Source: Pseudomonas sp. B21-028
GTDB lineage: Bacteria; Pseudomonadota; Gammaproteobacteria; Pseudomonadales; Pseudomonadaceae
NCBI RefSeq assembly: GCF_024749045.1
Contig: NZ_CP087184.1
Location: 2,914,001-2,978,000 of the forward strand
Reading direction: 5' to 3'
Length of the DNA stretch: 64,000 bases
Shown: one piece after another, positions 26,160 through 35,506 of the stretch
How positions within the stretch are numbered: the stretch's first letter is position 1
Layout: each line of letters begins with the position of its first letter
Notes under the pieces: generated by a model
The model's database searches: none
The model's input: only the letters and a program-made list of their open reading frames with translations
Told to the model about the DNA's origin: nothing
Position numbers and translations under genes: made by a program

Positions 26160-27583
26160 GGAAGCTCCTTGGCACTGGCCGTGTCGGTGTGAGGGCGCCC
26201 CAGGAAGTGTTCCAGGAGCAGTTGTTTCACCGCCGTGGCCGCAAGCTGCTGGGGCAATGGCAGATCACAATTGGTGATGAGCAGCGGGCCGGTCAGCTCG
26301 CTGTCGGGCAGGCGTCCATGGCTGCCGCGAACCAGGCCGGTGTCCAGTGGAATCAGGTCCATGTAGTAGCGAAAACCGAGCTTCTTTTGCAGCAGGCGGC
26401 GCGCCACTTTCAGTTTCGGGAAGCGAATGGCCGGGTCGATGAACAGCTCCAGCGGGTCGTAGCCCGGCTTGCGGTGGATGTCCACGGTGCGGGCAAAGTC
26501 GGGGGCCTTGCGGTCGTCGAACCAGTAGTAATAATCGAACCAATGACCCGGCTCGGCCACGGCCACCAGTTCACCGCTGCGCGGATGGTCCAGGTGCCAG
26601 GCCCGCTGTTCGGCTTTATCCAGCACCTGCTCGATGCCGGGTTGGCGCAGCAACAGCGCCTTGACCCGAGGAATATCCTGCGCCTGTTTCACATAGACAT
26701 GGGCGATCTGGTGATCGGCGACGGCGAACGCGGCACTGGCGCCGGGGTCGAGCAATTCCCAGCTCAGGGACTGACGCACTTGCAACAAACCTTCCGCGCG
26801 CAACAACCGGTTGATAGACACCGATTGGCGGACGGCCTCGATGCCGTATTCGGACAGCAACATCACCGCTGCGCCTTGCGCCTGGGCAAGATCCAGCAGA
26901 CGACCCACCTCGCTGTCGATGGCGCGTACTTCACCGGCAATCGACGGATGATCAGGACCAAGGCGTTGCAGGCTGTAGTCCAGGTGAGGCAGGTAGATCA
27001 GTTGCAGGTCAGGACGGTTGATGTCGAATTCAGCGATGGCGCAGTCGACGATCCAGCGGCTCGACGCGATGCCGGCGGCCGGCCCCCAAAAGGCTGGGAA
27101 GGGGAACTCGCCGATCTGCTGTTCGATACGTTCGTGCAACGTGGACGGTGCCGAATACAGGCCGAACATCTTGCGTCCATCGGCGGGGTAGTGCGGGCGA
27201 GGGGTGATGGCGGCGTCCACGTCCGCGTACATGTTGTACCACCAGAACAACTGGCTGCAGCGAAACCCCGGAAGCTGGCGCTTGAGTGTGTGCCAGACCT
27301 TCTCGCCCTGGATCAAGGCATTGGGCTGTAGCCAGAAACGCACTTCGGCCTGGTCGCGGAAATACCAGCCGTTGCCGACGATGCCGTGTTCCGAGGGTGT
27401 CAGCCCGGTGAGGATCGAGGCTTGCACCGACGAGGTGACGGCCGGGAACACCGGTTGCAGGGTGGTCATCCTGGCCGTCTTCAGCAGCGCGTTGATGTGC
27501 GGCGTCGACGCGCCCAGCAGTGCCGGGGTCAGCCCCACCACGTTGATCAGCAGCAGCGGCTGGCGCGGTCGATCAGAGGGCAT
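26129..27583 (-). CDS. eboF: EboF-like alkaline phosphatase/pyrophosphatase family protein
   Basis: Protein of 484 aa from the nucleotide pyrophosphatase/phosphodiesterase (alkaline phosphatase) superfamily. FPAVTSSVQASILTG near residues 45-60 carries the Thr/Ser nucleophile block, followed by GLTPSEHGIVGNGWY; later Asp/His metal ligands are suggested by LPHLDYSLQR and AVAEPGHWF. GGGAGG-type ribosome site sits before two close ATGs (27589 and 27583); 27583 has the better spacing. It overlaps eboE by 11 nt and the next haem gene by 31 nt. In ebo clusters this is the phosphodiesterase-like member; no substrate is established. Confidence 0.75.
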   Translation of the reverse strand: MPSDRPRQPLLLINVVGLTPALLGASTPHINALLKTARMTTLQPVFPAVTSSVQASILTGLTPSEHGIVGNGWYFRDQAEVRFWLQPNALIQGEKVWHTLKRQLPGFRCSQLFWWYNMYADVDAAITPRPHYPADGRKMFGLYSAPSTLHERIEQQIGEFPFPAFWGPAAGIASSRWIVDCAIAEFDINRPDLQLIYLPHLDYSLQRLGPDHPSIAGEVRAIDSEVGRLLDLAQAQGAAVMLLSEYGIEAVRQSVSINRLLRAEGLLQVRQSLSWELLDPGASAAFAVADHQIAHVYVKQAQDIPRVKALLLRQPGIEQVLDKAEQRAWHLDHPRSGELVAVAEPGHWFDYYYWFDDRKAPDFARTVDIHRKPGYDPLELFIDPAIRFPKLKVARRLLQKKLGFRYYMDLIPLDTGLVRGSHGRLPDSELTGPLLITNCDLPLPQQLAATAVKQLLLEHFLGRPHTDTASAKELPCGEPFPSQF

Positions 27584-28802
27584 TGGCATACACCTCCCGC
27601 GCTTGAGGTTGCAGCAGTTGCCGTTGGCGCAGTTGCTCTTCGACCCAGCGCAGTTCCCTGGCGATGCCCTGGAGCTGGGCATGCGCGGTGGTGGGGCGCA
27701 GTTGCTCGGGCAGGACGCCCCAGCTGTAGGTTTCCACTTCCAGTACCGGACGAAAATCCTCGTGGTCGGCAAGGAAGTCGAAGGTCTGTGCCAGGGCGAT
27801 CTGGCTACCGCTGAGTTCGGGCAGCAGCAAGTGTTCGCTGAACAGCGGAATGTGAAAATGAATCCGCAATTCGGGGTGTTGCCCGGGGTTGCGCGCGCAT
27901 TCGTCGAGGGCGGCGGGGAGGTCTGCCCAGGCCGCCAGGCGATCCTGCCCGTCGCGGGCCTTCACCTGATGTAGGTAGGTGGCTTCGGCAAAATCGCCCA
28001 GGGTCTTGAGGACCTGTTCGCGGCGCTCGACATCCTGGGGCAGTTGGCAGATCAAGGCGTTGGACAGCTGGATCTTGCCCACGGGCACCCGGGCCTGGCG
28101 CAGTTTGTCCAGCGACTGATAACAGTCCTCGAAGACCACGGCCTGGTGGCACACGTCAAAACACAGCGCCAGATGATCATGGTGCGGATCGCTGGCTTGC
28201 AGACGGTGGAAGAAAGCGATGGCCTGGTCGGTGTGTTCCAGCACGCAATCCGGCTCCATCTCCAGGCAGAACACGATCTTCTTGCCGGTTTCCTCATGCA
28301 GCCTGTGCAGCGAGGCGGTGAGTTGGCGCAACTGATGCTCGGCGCGCCGGTGCAAGATTGCGTTCCAGTGGGCGGCGTACCCCAGTGGCACGGTGGAAAT
28401 CACGCCCTGCTGACAATCCGGCGGTAGGGCTTGGGCGAGGATCCGCGCCAGGTTCAGGCTGTACATCAACCGCTTCGGATCGGCCCAACTGGGCAGGTAG
28501 ACCTCGGCCTTCACCGCGCCCTGATGAAACTGGCCGTAGGGAAAGCCGTTGAGGGAGGTCAGGCGCAGCCCGCTGCGCCGCAGCAGGTCGAGGAAGTCCA
28601 TGCGCGCCGCCGTCTGTTGCAGTTCGGCGGCGGCGAGGGCGCTGATCCACAGGCCGCTGTCCTGTTCGTCGAGTCTGCGCAGCGTGCGCACGCCCTTGAA
28701 ATGCTGCTCGATGGAAGACCGCAGCCCGGCCAGGTCACGGGTCGGGTGCACGTTGCTGCAATAGCCGACCTGCGCGGCCTGCCAGCCCATGCCGACGTTC
28801 AT
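27573..28802 (-). CDS. eboE: EboE-like sugar-isomerase-type TIM barrel protein
   Basis: Protein of 409 aa with a xylose isomerase-like TIM barrel. Blocks such as FCLEMEPDCVLE, LALCFDVCHQAVVFED, HFHIPLF and the Glu in VLEVETYSW are the usual metal-site strands of this fold. The start MNVGMGWQAAQVGYCSNVHP overlaps the eboB stop in an ATGA, which fixes the start at 28802. Known as the TIM-barrel member of ebo clusters; its reaction is not known. Confidence 0.8.
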   Translation of the reverse strand: MNVGMGWQAAQVGYCSNVHPTRDLAGLRSSIEQHFKGVRTLRRLDEQDSGLWISALAAAELQQTAARMDFLDLLRRSGLRLTSLNGFPYGQFHQGAVKAEVYLPSWADPKRLMYSLNLARILAQALPPDCQQGVISTVPLGYAAHWNAILHRRAEHQLRQLTASLHRLHEETGKKIVFCLEMEPDCVLEHTDQAIAFFHRLQASDPHHDHLALCFDVCHQAVVFEDCYQSLDKLRQARVPVGKIQLSNALICQLPQDVERREQVLKTLGDFAEATYLHQVKARDGQDRLAAWADLPAALDECARNPGQHPELRIHFHIPLFSEHLLLPELSGSQIALAQTFDFLADHEDFRPVLEVETYSWGVLPEQLRPTTAHAQLQGIARELRWVEEQLRQRQLLQPQAREVYANAL

Positions 28803-29683
28803 TTGATCACCGGTTCCTGACCACGCAGGGCGGAGTTTTCCTGCCATTGCCGACGCTGGTCGATGGGCAGCGGGGTGCTGACCAGGGTCTTGTCCAACTG
28901 GCCGCTCTGGGCAAAGAAGTCCACCGGGTTGTGGAACAGCACCTGCTCGACCTGCGCTTCACTGAAGCCGGCCGCCAGCATGGCCTGGCCGGTTTTCGGC
29001 ACCTTGAGCGGGTCGCTGATGCCCCAGTCGGCGGCGCTGTTGACCACCATTTTCTCGGTGCCGTATTCCTGCAACAGGGCGACCATGCGCTGTTCCGACA
29101 TCTTGGTATTGGGGTAGATGGAATGGCCGCGCCAGCAGTCGGTTTCCAGCACCAGGGGCAGGGTCAATTCGTTGAGGTGGTCGATGATCACCAGGTGCTC
29201 GTCAATCCCGACTTCGCGAATGACCGCCAGGGTCCGCTTGGTGCCGCCGATTTTGTCGCGGTGCGGGGTATGCACCAGTACCGGCAGATTGAACTGCCGG
29301 GCCAGTTCCAGTTGCGCGGCGAGGAAGCGATCCTCTTCCGGGGTAATGTCGTCGTAGCCGATTTCGCCGACCGCGACCACGCCGTCCTTCACCAGGTAGC
29401 GCGGCAGGATCTCCAGTACTTCGTTGGCGATCGACAGGTCATTGGCTTCCTTGGGGTTGAGGCCAATCGTGCAGAAATGATGGATGCCGAACATGCTGGC
29501 GCGAAAGCGCTCCCAGCCCAGCAAGGTGTCGAAGTAGTCGATGAAGCTGCCGACACTGGTCCTGGCCTGGCCCTGCCAGAAGGCCGGCTCGATGACCCCG
29601 GTAATGCCGGCGGCCGCCATGTTCTGGTAGTCATCGGTGGTGCGGCTGACCATATGAATATGCGGATCGAAGTACTTGGGCAT
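28799..29683 (-). CDS. eboB: EboB-like TatD family hydrolase
   Basis: Metal-dependent hydrolase of 294 aa. FDPHIHM at 6-12 supplies the first metal-binding HxH, VGEIGYDD the Glu, VLVHTPHRD and IIDHLNE further His residues, and NSAADWGISDP the late Asp, as in TatD-type amidohydrolases. Ribosome site GAGGA precedes the ATG, 37 bp after eboA. It ends in an ATGA overlap with eboE. TatD-like member of the ebo set; a metabolic rather than DNase role is likely in this setting. Confidence 0.8.
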   Translation of the reverse strand: MPKYFDPHIHMVSRTTDDYQNMAAAGITGVIEPAFWQGQARTSVGSFIDYFDTLLGWERFRASMFGIHHFCTIGLNPKEANDLSIANEVLEILPRYLVKDGVVAVGEIGYDDITPEEDRFLAAQLELARQFNLPVLVHTPHRDKIGGTKRTLAVIREVGIDEHLVIIDHLNELTLPLVLETDCWRGHSIYPNTKMSEQRMVALLQEYGTEKMVVNSAADWGISDPLKVPKTGQAMLAAGFSEAQVEQVLFHNPVDFFAQSGQLDKTLVSTPLPIDQRRQWQENSALRGQEPVIK

Positions 29684-29720
29684 GGTGAGTCCTCATCAAG
29701 AAGCAGGGAACCGTCGGGCA

Positions 29721-30494
29721 TCAGTTCAGTGAGATGTTGGCCAGGTCGTCGTGCCATTCCGGTGGCAGGCGTTGCTGCTGGCCCAGGCCGACCAGGCGCT
29801 GGCGTTGCGCCTGGCTGAGCAGGTCGAAATCGATGATGCGGGGCAACCCGGCGGACACCGTCCGTTCGGCGGCGAGCTGTTCGGCCAGCAGGTCGAGGGC
29901 CAATTGGTTGAGGCTGACGCTGCGCCGTTGTGTCAGGCCGAGCAGGCGCCGCACATCGAGTCCCATGCCCAGGGCCTTCAACACCAGTTGATGGAAGGCC
30001 CGGTCGTCGTAGTGACGCGACGGATAGAAGGTGTCCAGGGCGACAGCGGCAAACACCTGGCTGTTGCTGGTGCGTCCGGCTTGCAGCGCCAGCTCCACGC
30101 ACGCTCCCTGGCTGTCGAGCCAGTCGAGGGCCTTCAAGAGCGCGATCTTTTCCTGATCATCGCCCCACAGGAACAACTGGCGGAGCAAGGGAAACTGCTC
30201 GGCGGCGGGCTGTTGCTCCAGCACCTGGGCCAGCAACAGTGCCCGTGTGAGCTGCACAGTGCTCCAGTCGGTCTTGCCGGGCAGCGCATGTTCCTTGAGA
30301 TGACGCTTGCACTGGCTGCTCAACAGCGCCGTGGTCGTCGCGTCCGGGCGTTGGGCAAGCTGTTCCTGGGCCTGATTCCACCACTGCCGTTCGGCATCGT
30401 CGAGCTGCTGCGCGAGCAACTGGCGATGTTCAGCGAGGCAATCGTGACGCATTTCAAAGGCCGTCGATGACGGCGCGGTAACGTCCGTGTTCAT
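29721..30494 (-). CDS. eboA: EboA domain protein
   Basis: Helical protein of 257 aa with no catalytic motif visible. EboA-type features are the LALQAGRTSNSQVFAAVALD and TFYPSRHYDDRAFHQLVLKA stretches, the latter also seen in cyanobacterial and eustigmatophyte EboA by memory. The ATG overlaps the eboC stop in an ATGA, so the two are coupled. Function unknown in all hosts; it serves mainly as a marker for the ebo cluster. Confidence 0.8.
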   Translation of the reverse strand: MNTDVTAPSSTAFEMRHDCLAEHRQLLAQQLDDAERQWWNQAQEQLAQRPDATTTALLSSQCKRHLKEHALPGKTDWSTVQLTRALLLAQVLEQQPAAEQFPLLRQLFLWGDDQEKIALLKALDWLDSQGACVELALQAGRTSNSQVFAAVALDTFYPSRHYDDRAFHQLVLKALGMGLDVRRLLGLTQRRSVSLNQLALDLLAEQLAAERTVSAGLPRIIDFDLLSQAQRQRLVGLGQQQRLPPEWHDDLANISLN

Positions 30495-31381
30495 GTCGGT
30501 TTGATCCAGCGTTGGAAGTGTGGGAGCAGGAAAAACACCAGGACACAGGCCAGACTGCCCAGTGGCTGGTCAGCCACCGCCAGCACCAGCGCATCGAACA
30601 GCGGCAAGGCCGCCAGGCCGGCGCCGATAAACGCCCGAACCTGTCGCTGCCGCGGGTTCGCCAGATGACGCCAGTAATTGCGGCCCAGCCATCCCAGCCA
30701 CAGCAGCATGACCGGCCAGAACCAGAGGCTATTGGAGTAGAACGCCAGCACCAACGGACTCAGCATCAGCAGCAGGGGCAAGCGGCTGAGCAACTGATTG
30801 CGGTGTTCCTGGCGGGCCAGATAGGTCAGGCCGCTGATGTAGACGCCGAGCAGAATCGCGCACAGCCAGATCGGCCCCGGTGGAATCGCCAGGCTGGCCG
30901 CCGCCGTGAGATAGAGTGCCGAGCGGCAGGCGCCCATCAGCCAGACGCTGTGGGCGTATTTCTTGTGCAGCACGTTGTAGCCCAGGATGCAGCCCACCAG
31001 CAGGGTGGCGCTGCCCAGCATCCAGTGTGGTTGATCGATCAACCGGCTCAGGCCGAGCAGTGTCGCGGCGGCCAGCAGCAGCAACACTGCGGTAGCCAGC
31101 CGCACTTGCTGGCGGCTGACCAGGCCCAGGGTGATGGGGCGGGGGTTATGGTGTTGTTGGTCCCAATCGGCGTCCAGCAGGTCATTCAACAACATGCCGG
31201 CCAGGTACAGTAGCGACAGGGCGGCCAGCAGCAGGAGCCACACCAGGGACGACGGCGGCGCCAGGGCACCGGCGCTGCTGGCAAGCAGGGCGGCGGCCAG
31301 GGTATTGGTCCACACCGTGGGCAGGTTGGAGACCCGGCCCAGGGTCATCCAGGTTTTGATATTCAGCGGTGCCAGGCTCAT
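30491..31381 (-). CDS. eboC: EboC-like UbiA prenyltransferase
   Basis: Integral membrane protein of 296 aa with about 8-9 hydrophobic segments. The first Asp-rich site LLNDLLDADWDQ (NDxxDxxxD) is intact and typical of UbiA enzymes that bind prenyl diphosphate with magnesium; the second site is less clear (near GLTYLARQEHRN). It would attach or transfer a prenyl group at the inner membrane. ATG overlaps the eboD stop by 4 nt. Acceptor and donor in the ebo pathway are not known. Confidence 0.82.
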   Translation of the reverse strand: MSLAPLNIKTWMTLGRVSNLPTVWTNTLAAALLASSAGALAPPSSLVWLLLLAALSLLYLAGMLLNDLLDADWDQQHHNPRPITLGLVSRQQVRLATAVLLLLAAATLLGLSRLIDQPHWMLGSATLLVGCILGYNVLHKKYAHSVWLMGACRSALYLTAAASLAIPPGPIWLCAILLGVYISGLTYLARQEHRNQLLSRLPLLLMLSPLVLAFYSNSLWFWPVMLLWLGWLGRNYWRHLANPRQRQVRAFIGAGLAALPLFDALVLAVADQPLGSLACVLVFFLLPHFQRWIKPT

Positions 31382-33252
31382 TGCGCGCAGCCTTCGCTCA
31401 GGGTGAGCGCCGGATCGCCGAGGGCGGACAGCCGCTGCAATGCCTGCTCCATTCGAGCGGCATCGATCTCATGCAGGTCCAGCGATTCGCCGATCCGGTT
31501 GAGCATGGGGATGGAGAGCTCCCCGCCCAAGTGCTGGCGGAACTCTTCCAGCCCGAGCAACACCAGCGAACGACCCTGTGCATCTTTCAAGTTCAATTCC
31601 GCGGGGTTGAGGCTGAAGCCGAGCTTGAGCAGCAGGCGCAGAATGCGCTCGCTGTCGACATCGCTCAACAGGCCCAGGGCGTTGGCGTAAAGGCTGTCCA
31701 AGGCGATGCCCACCGCCACCGCTTCGCCATGGCGCAACCGGTGATGGCTTAGATTTTCCAGCTTGTGCGCTGCCCAGTGGCCGTAGTCCAACGGGCGACC
31801 GTTACCGCGTTCGAACGGGTCGCCGGCCCCGGTGATGTGCGCCAGATGCAGCTCGGCGCAGCGGCGAATGGCATAGCGGCTGGCGGCGTGATCGAAACGG
31901 GCGAGGGCGTCGGCCTGTTGCTCCATCCATTGGAAGAAAGCCTGGTCCTTGATCAACGCGACTTTCACCGCCTCGGCCAACCCGGCGATCTGATCGCGAT
32001 GACTGAGGCTGATCAGCAGTTGGAAATCGTTGATCACCGCCGTGGCGGGGTAGAACGCGCCGAGCAGGTTCTTCTGGCCGAAGGCATTGATGCCGTTTTT
32101 CACGCCGATGCCCGCGTCGTTCTGGGCCAGCACCGTGCTTGGAATACGGATCAGGCGCATGCCGCGGTGGAAAGTGGCGCAGGCATAGCCCACCGCATCC
32201 AGCACCGCACCACCGCCCAGGGCCAGCACATAGCAATGCCGGTCCAGGCCATGCTGCAGCATGTCGCTGTAGAGTTGCTGCAGCACTTGTGAATCCTTGC
32301 TCAGTTCGCCAGCCGGTACCGCAATCGGCGGTGCCTGCAGATTCAGGTCTGCGGGGTGGGCGGCGAAGTAGGTGTCGATCTGCTCCCGCAACGAGGGGAC
32401 GCTGTGCAGCAATTGCTCATCGGCGAACACCAGGACCGTCACCGGGCCTCGTTGTCGAGCGGTGAGCTGGCGGTGAAGGCAGGGATTGAGCGGGGCGAAC
32501 AGATGATCGGTGAATATCACCGGGTAGTCGTAACTGACCTCGAAGCGTCCGCGCAGGGGTTGCTCGGTGTCGCGCTTGCGCAGGTTTTTGAACAGGCTGT
32601 ACCCGGCGATGAACAACCCGGGCAAAACCATGCTGGCGAGCAGGGTCACCAGCAACGCATTCTGCTCGACGAGGAAGGTGCCGATTGCGCTGTAGGCCAG
32701 CGCCAGGCCGGCATTGGCTAGGACAATTACCGGCACGAACGCACGCAACGGGTAGCGTTGCATCCCGGCCGCCACCACCGAGGTTTCCGCCAGCACCGGC
32801 ACACCCCGCAGGCAGATCAACGACAGCGTGCCCAACCGATACCCCAGCTGTCCCGGTTGACGCTGATGCAGACCCAATCGGCCGGACAACAGTCGGAAAT
32901 AACCGGCCCCCAACGCATAGCCCAGCCCGGCACCCAGGCACAGCCCGAGGAAAATCACCAGGTAACCACCGAGGCTGCCAAGCATCGCCACGGCCAGCAG
33001 CGCAACCATGCTCGACGGCACTGGCAACACCACGTCCAGCGTCAGCAGGGCGACCAGCAACAGCGCCAGGTTGAGTTTCTGGGACGGCGTCGTAGGCAGG
33101 TAGAGGTTGAGATGGGTCAGGAAGTCCTGGATTTGCTGTTCGAACAGCACGAAGCTGGCGATCACCAGGCCTGAGAAGCAGATCAGCGACAGCCAGAAAG
33201 GTGTGGCTGGACCTTTTTGCGAGAGTGCACGAAACCACCGGCTACGCTTCAT
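31378..33252 (-). CDS. eboD: EboD-like 3-dehydroquinate synthase fused to a DedA/VTT membrane domain
   Basis: First gene of the 12-gene operon, 624 aa. Residues about 18-225 are an inner-membrane DedA/VTT-type domain (LDVVLPVPSSMVALLAVAM, then CLRGVPVLAETSVVAAGM). Residues about 240-610 form a sugar-phosphate cyclase of the dehydroquinate synthase fold: GGGAVLDAVGY at about 347, RIPSTVLAQNDAGIGVKNGIN, KNLLGAF, EAVKVALIKD, and metal His in GHWAAHKLE and RHGEAVAVG. It probably makes a cyclic C7-type intermediate, not necessarily dehydroquinate. ATG at 33252 has AGAGGG seven bases upstream; a TTG at 33255 is adjacent. The cytosolic catalytic half would be tethered to the membrane next to EboC. 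Confidence 0.82.
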   Translation of the reverse strand: MKRSRWFRALSQKGPATPFWLSLICFSGLVIASFVLFEQQIQDFLTHLNLYLPTTPSQKLNLALLLVALLTLDVVLPVPSSMVALLAVAMLGSLGGYLVIFLGLCLGAGLGYALGAGYFRLLSGRLGLHQRQPGQLGYRLGTLSLICLRGVPVLAETSVVAAGMQRYPLRAFVPVIVLANAGLALAYSAIGTFLVEQNALLVTLLASMVLPGLFIAGYSLFKNLRKRDTEQPLRGRFEVSYDYPVIFTDHLFAPLNPCLHRQLTARQRGPVTVLVFADEQLLHSVPSLREQIDTYFAAHPADLNLQAPPIAVPAGELSKDSQVLQQLYSDMLQHGLDRHCYVLALGGGAVLDAVGYACATFHRGMRLIRIPSTVLAQNDAGIGVKNGINAFGQKNLLGAFYPATAVINDFQLLISLSHRDQIAGLAEAVKVALIKDQAFFQWMEQQADALARFDHAASRYAIRRCAELHLAHITGAGDPFERGNGRPLDYGHWAAHKLENLSHHRLRHGEAVAVGIALDSLYANALGLLSDVDSERILRLLLKLGFSLNPAELNLKDAQGRSLVLLGLEEFRQHLGGELSIPMLNRIGESLDLHEIDAARMEQALQRLSALGDPALTLSEGCAQ

Positions 33253-33258
33253 CAAGCA

Positions 33259-33268
33259 TCCCTCTTTA
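33259..33268 (-). promoter_or_regulatory. eboD ribosome site with RsmA/E-like ANGGA core
   Basis: The eboD ribosome site reads AAGAGGGATGCTT on the minus strand. It contains AGGGA (ANGGA) at 33259-33263, with a possible short AAG/CTT stem placing it in the loop, as in RsmA/RsmE-bound leaders. That would suit Gac/Rsm control of this operon. Weak stem, so low confidence. Confidence 0.35.
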
Positions 33269-33463
33269 TATTTTTGACTGGTTCCGTGTCAGTAATCTAA
33301 AAGCAGCGTCTGGTGGTTTTCAGGTCGATAGAGACTCTCGCTTGAGGGACTCACCCAAGTGCGTTGGGCTGCGCTGGTGAAGACAGTTTTGAATCTAGAC
33401 GGGCATCGTCTTTTTGCAAGGCGATTTGATGGCAAAGTGATTTTTTCGCCACATGTGCCGCCG

Positions 33464-34362
33464 CCATCGCGGGCAGGGCTCGCTCCCACAGTGGTTGCTG
33501 GTGAATGCAGAATTTGCCTGCGCCAAGGACCTGTGGGAGCGAGCCTGCTCGCGATAGCGTCGGGTCAGCTTGCGGTGATGTTGAATGTACCGCCGCCATC
33601 GCGGGCAAGCCCGGCTCCCACAGGGTCTGGTGGTGTATGCAAATGCCGTGTACACCCAAGTCCAGTGTGGGAGCGAGCCTGCTCGCGATAGCGGAGTGGC
33701 CGTCATACAGATGTTGAATGTGCCGCCGCCATCGCGGGCAAGCCCGGCTCCCACAGGGTCTGGTGGTGTATGCAAATGCCGTGTACATCCAAGCCCAGTG
33801 TGGGAGCGGGCTTGCTCGCGATAGCGGAGTGGCCGTCATACAGATGTTGAATGTGCCGCCGCCAACGCGGGCAAGCCCGGCTCCCACAGGGTCTGGTGGT
33901 GTATGCAAATGCTGCGTACACCCAAGTCCAGTGTGGGAGCGGGCTTGCTCGCGAAAGCGGAGTGGCCGTCATACAGATGTTGAATGTGCCGCCGCCATCG
34001 CGGGCAAGCCCGGCTCCCACAGAGAGTCAGGTGGCGTGCACAAATGCCGTGTACACCCAAGTCCAGTGTGGGAGCGAGCCTGCTCGCGATAGCGGAGTGG
34101 CCGTCATACAGATGTTGAATGTGCCGCCGCCATCGCGGGCAAGCCCGGCTCCCACAGGGTCTGGTGGTGTATGCAAATGCCGTGTACACCCAAGTCCAGT
34201 GTGGGAGCGGGCTTGCTCGCGAAAGCGGAGTGGCCGTCATACAGATGTTGAATGTGCCGCCGCCATCGCGGGCAAGCCCGGCTCCCACAGGGGCTGGTGG
34301 TGTATGCAAATGCCGTGTACACCCAAGCCCAGTGTGGGAGCGAGCCTGCTCGCGATAGCGGT
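33464..34362 (+). repeat. REP array 3, 133-134-bp period
   Basis: Six or so tandem units with unit starts (CTGGTGGTG) at 33627, 33760, 33893, about 34027 (variant), 34161 and 34294. Each has both REP orientations, with spacers TATGCAAATGCCGTGTACAC and CATACAGATGTTGAATG. Unit length and spacers match REP array 2 at the other end of the ebo operon far better than array 1. It lies between eboD and the convergent-side aldo/keto reductase. The 33253-33463 stretch between eboD and the array is the eboD leader and promoter region; no gene seen there. Confidence 0.92.
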
Positions 34363-34398
34363 GGCTCAGCCAACGGTGACGCCAGCCGTTCCACTCAC

Positions 34399-35394
<996 letters not shown>

Positions 35395-35472
35395 GATGCT
35401 GCTCCTGCAGATGAGTGACACGCTCAGTTTCCGGTAAACGATTGCATGGATAAATCCGTGAATATTGGTTTA

Positions 35473-35495
35473 ACTATTCGTGATTTCTGAATAGT
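35473..35495 (+). promoter_or_regulatory. Candidate LysR operator (7-9-7 palindrome)
   Basis: Perfect palindrome ACTATTC-N9-GAATAGT, which contains the T-N11-A pattern of LysR-type regulators. It sits in the divergent aldo/keto reductase-LysR intergenic region, 11 bp before the LysR start codon, where a LysR protein usually binds for autorepression and for activating the divergent gene. Confidence 0.6.
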
Positions 35496-35506
35496 GAGGT
35501 AAGCCA

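Noticed and set aside
31378..33252. Housekeeping aroB
   Set aside because: The DHQS domain is fused to a DedA-like domain and lies in an ebo operon without aroK; a specialised cyclase fits better.
33392..33419. Minus-strand promoter for eboD (TTGCAA, 16 bp, TAGATT)
   Set aside because: Only 4 of 6 matches in each box and poor spacing; not strong enough to list.
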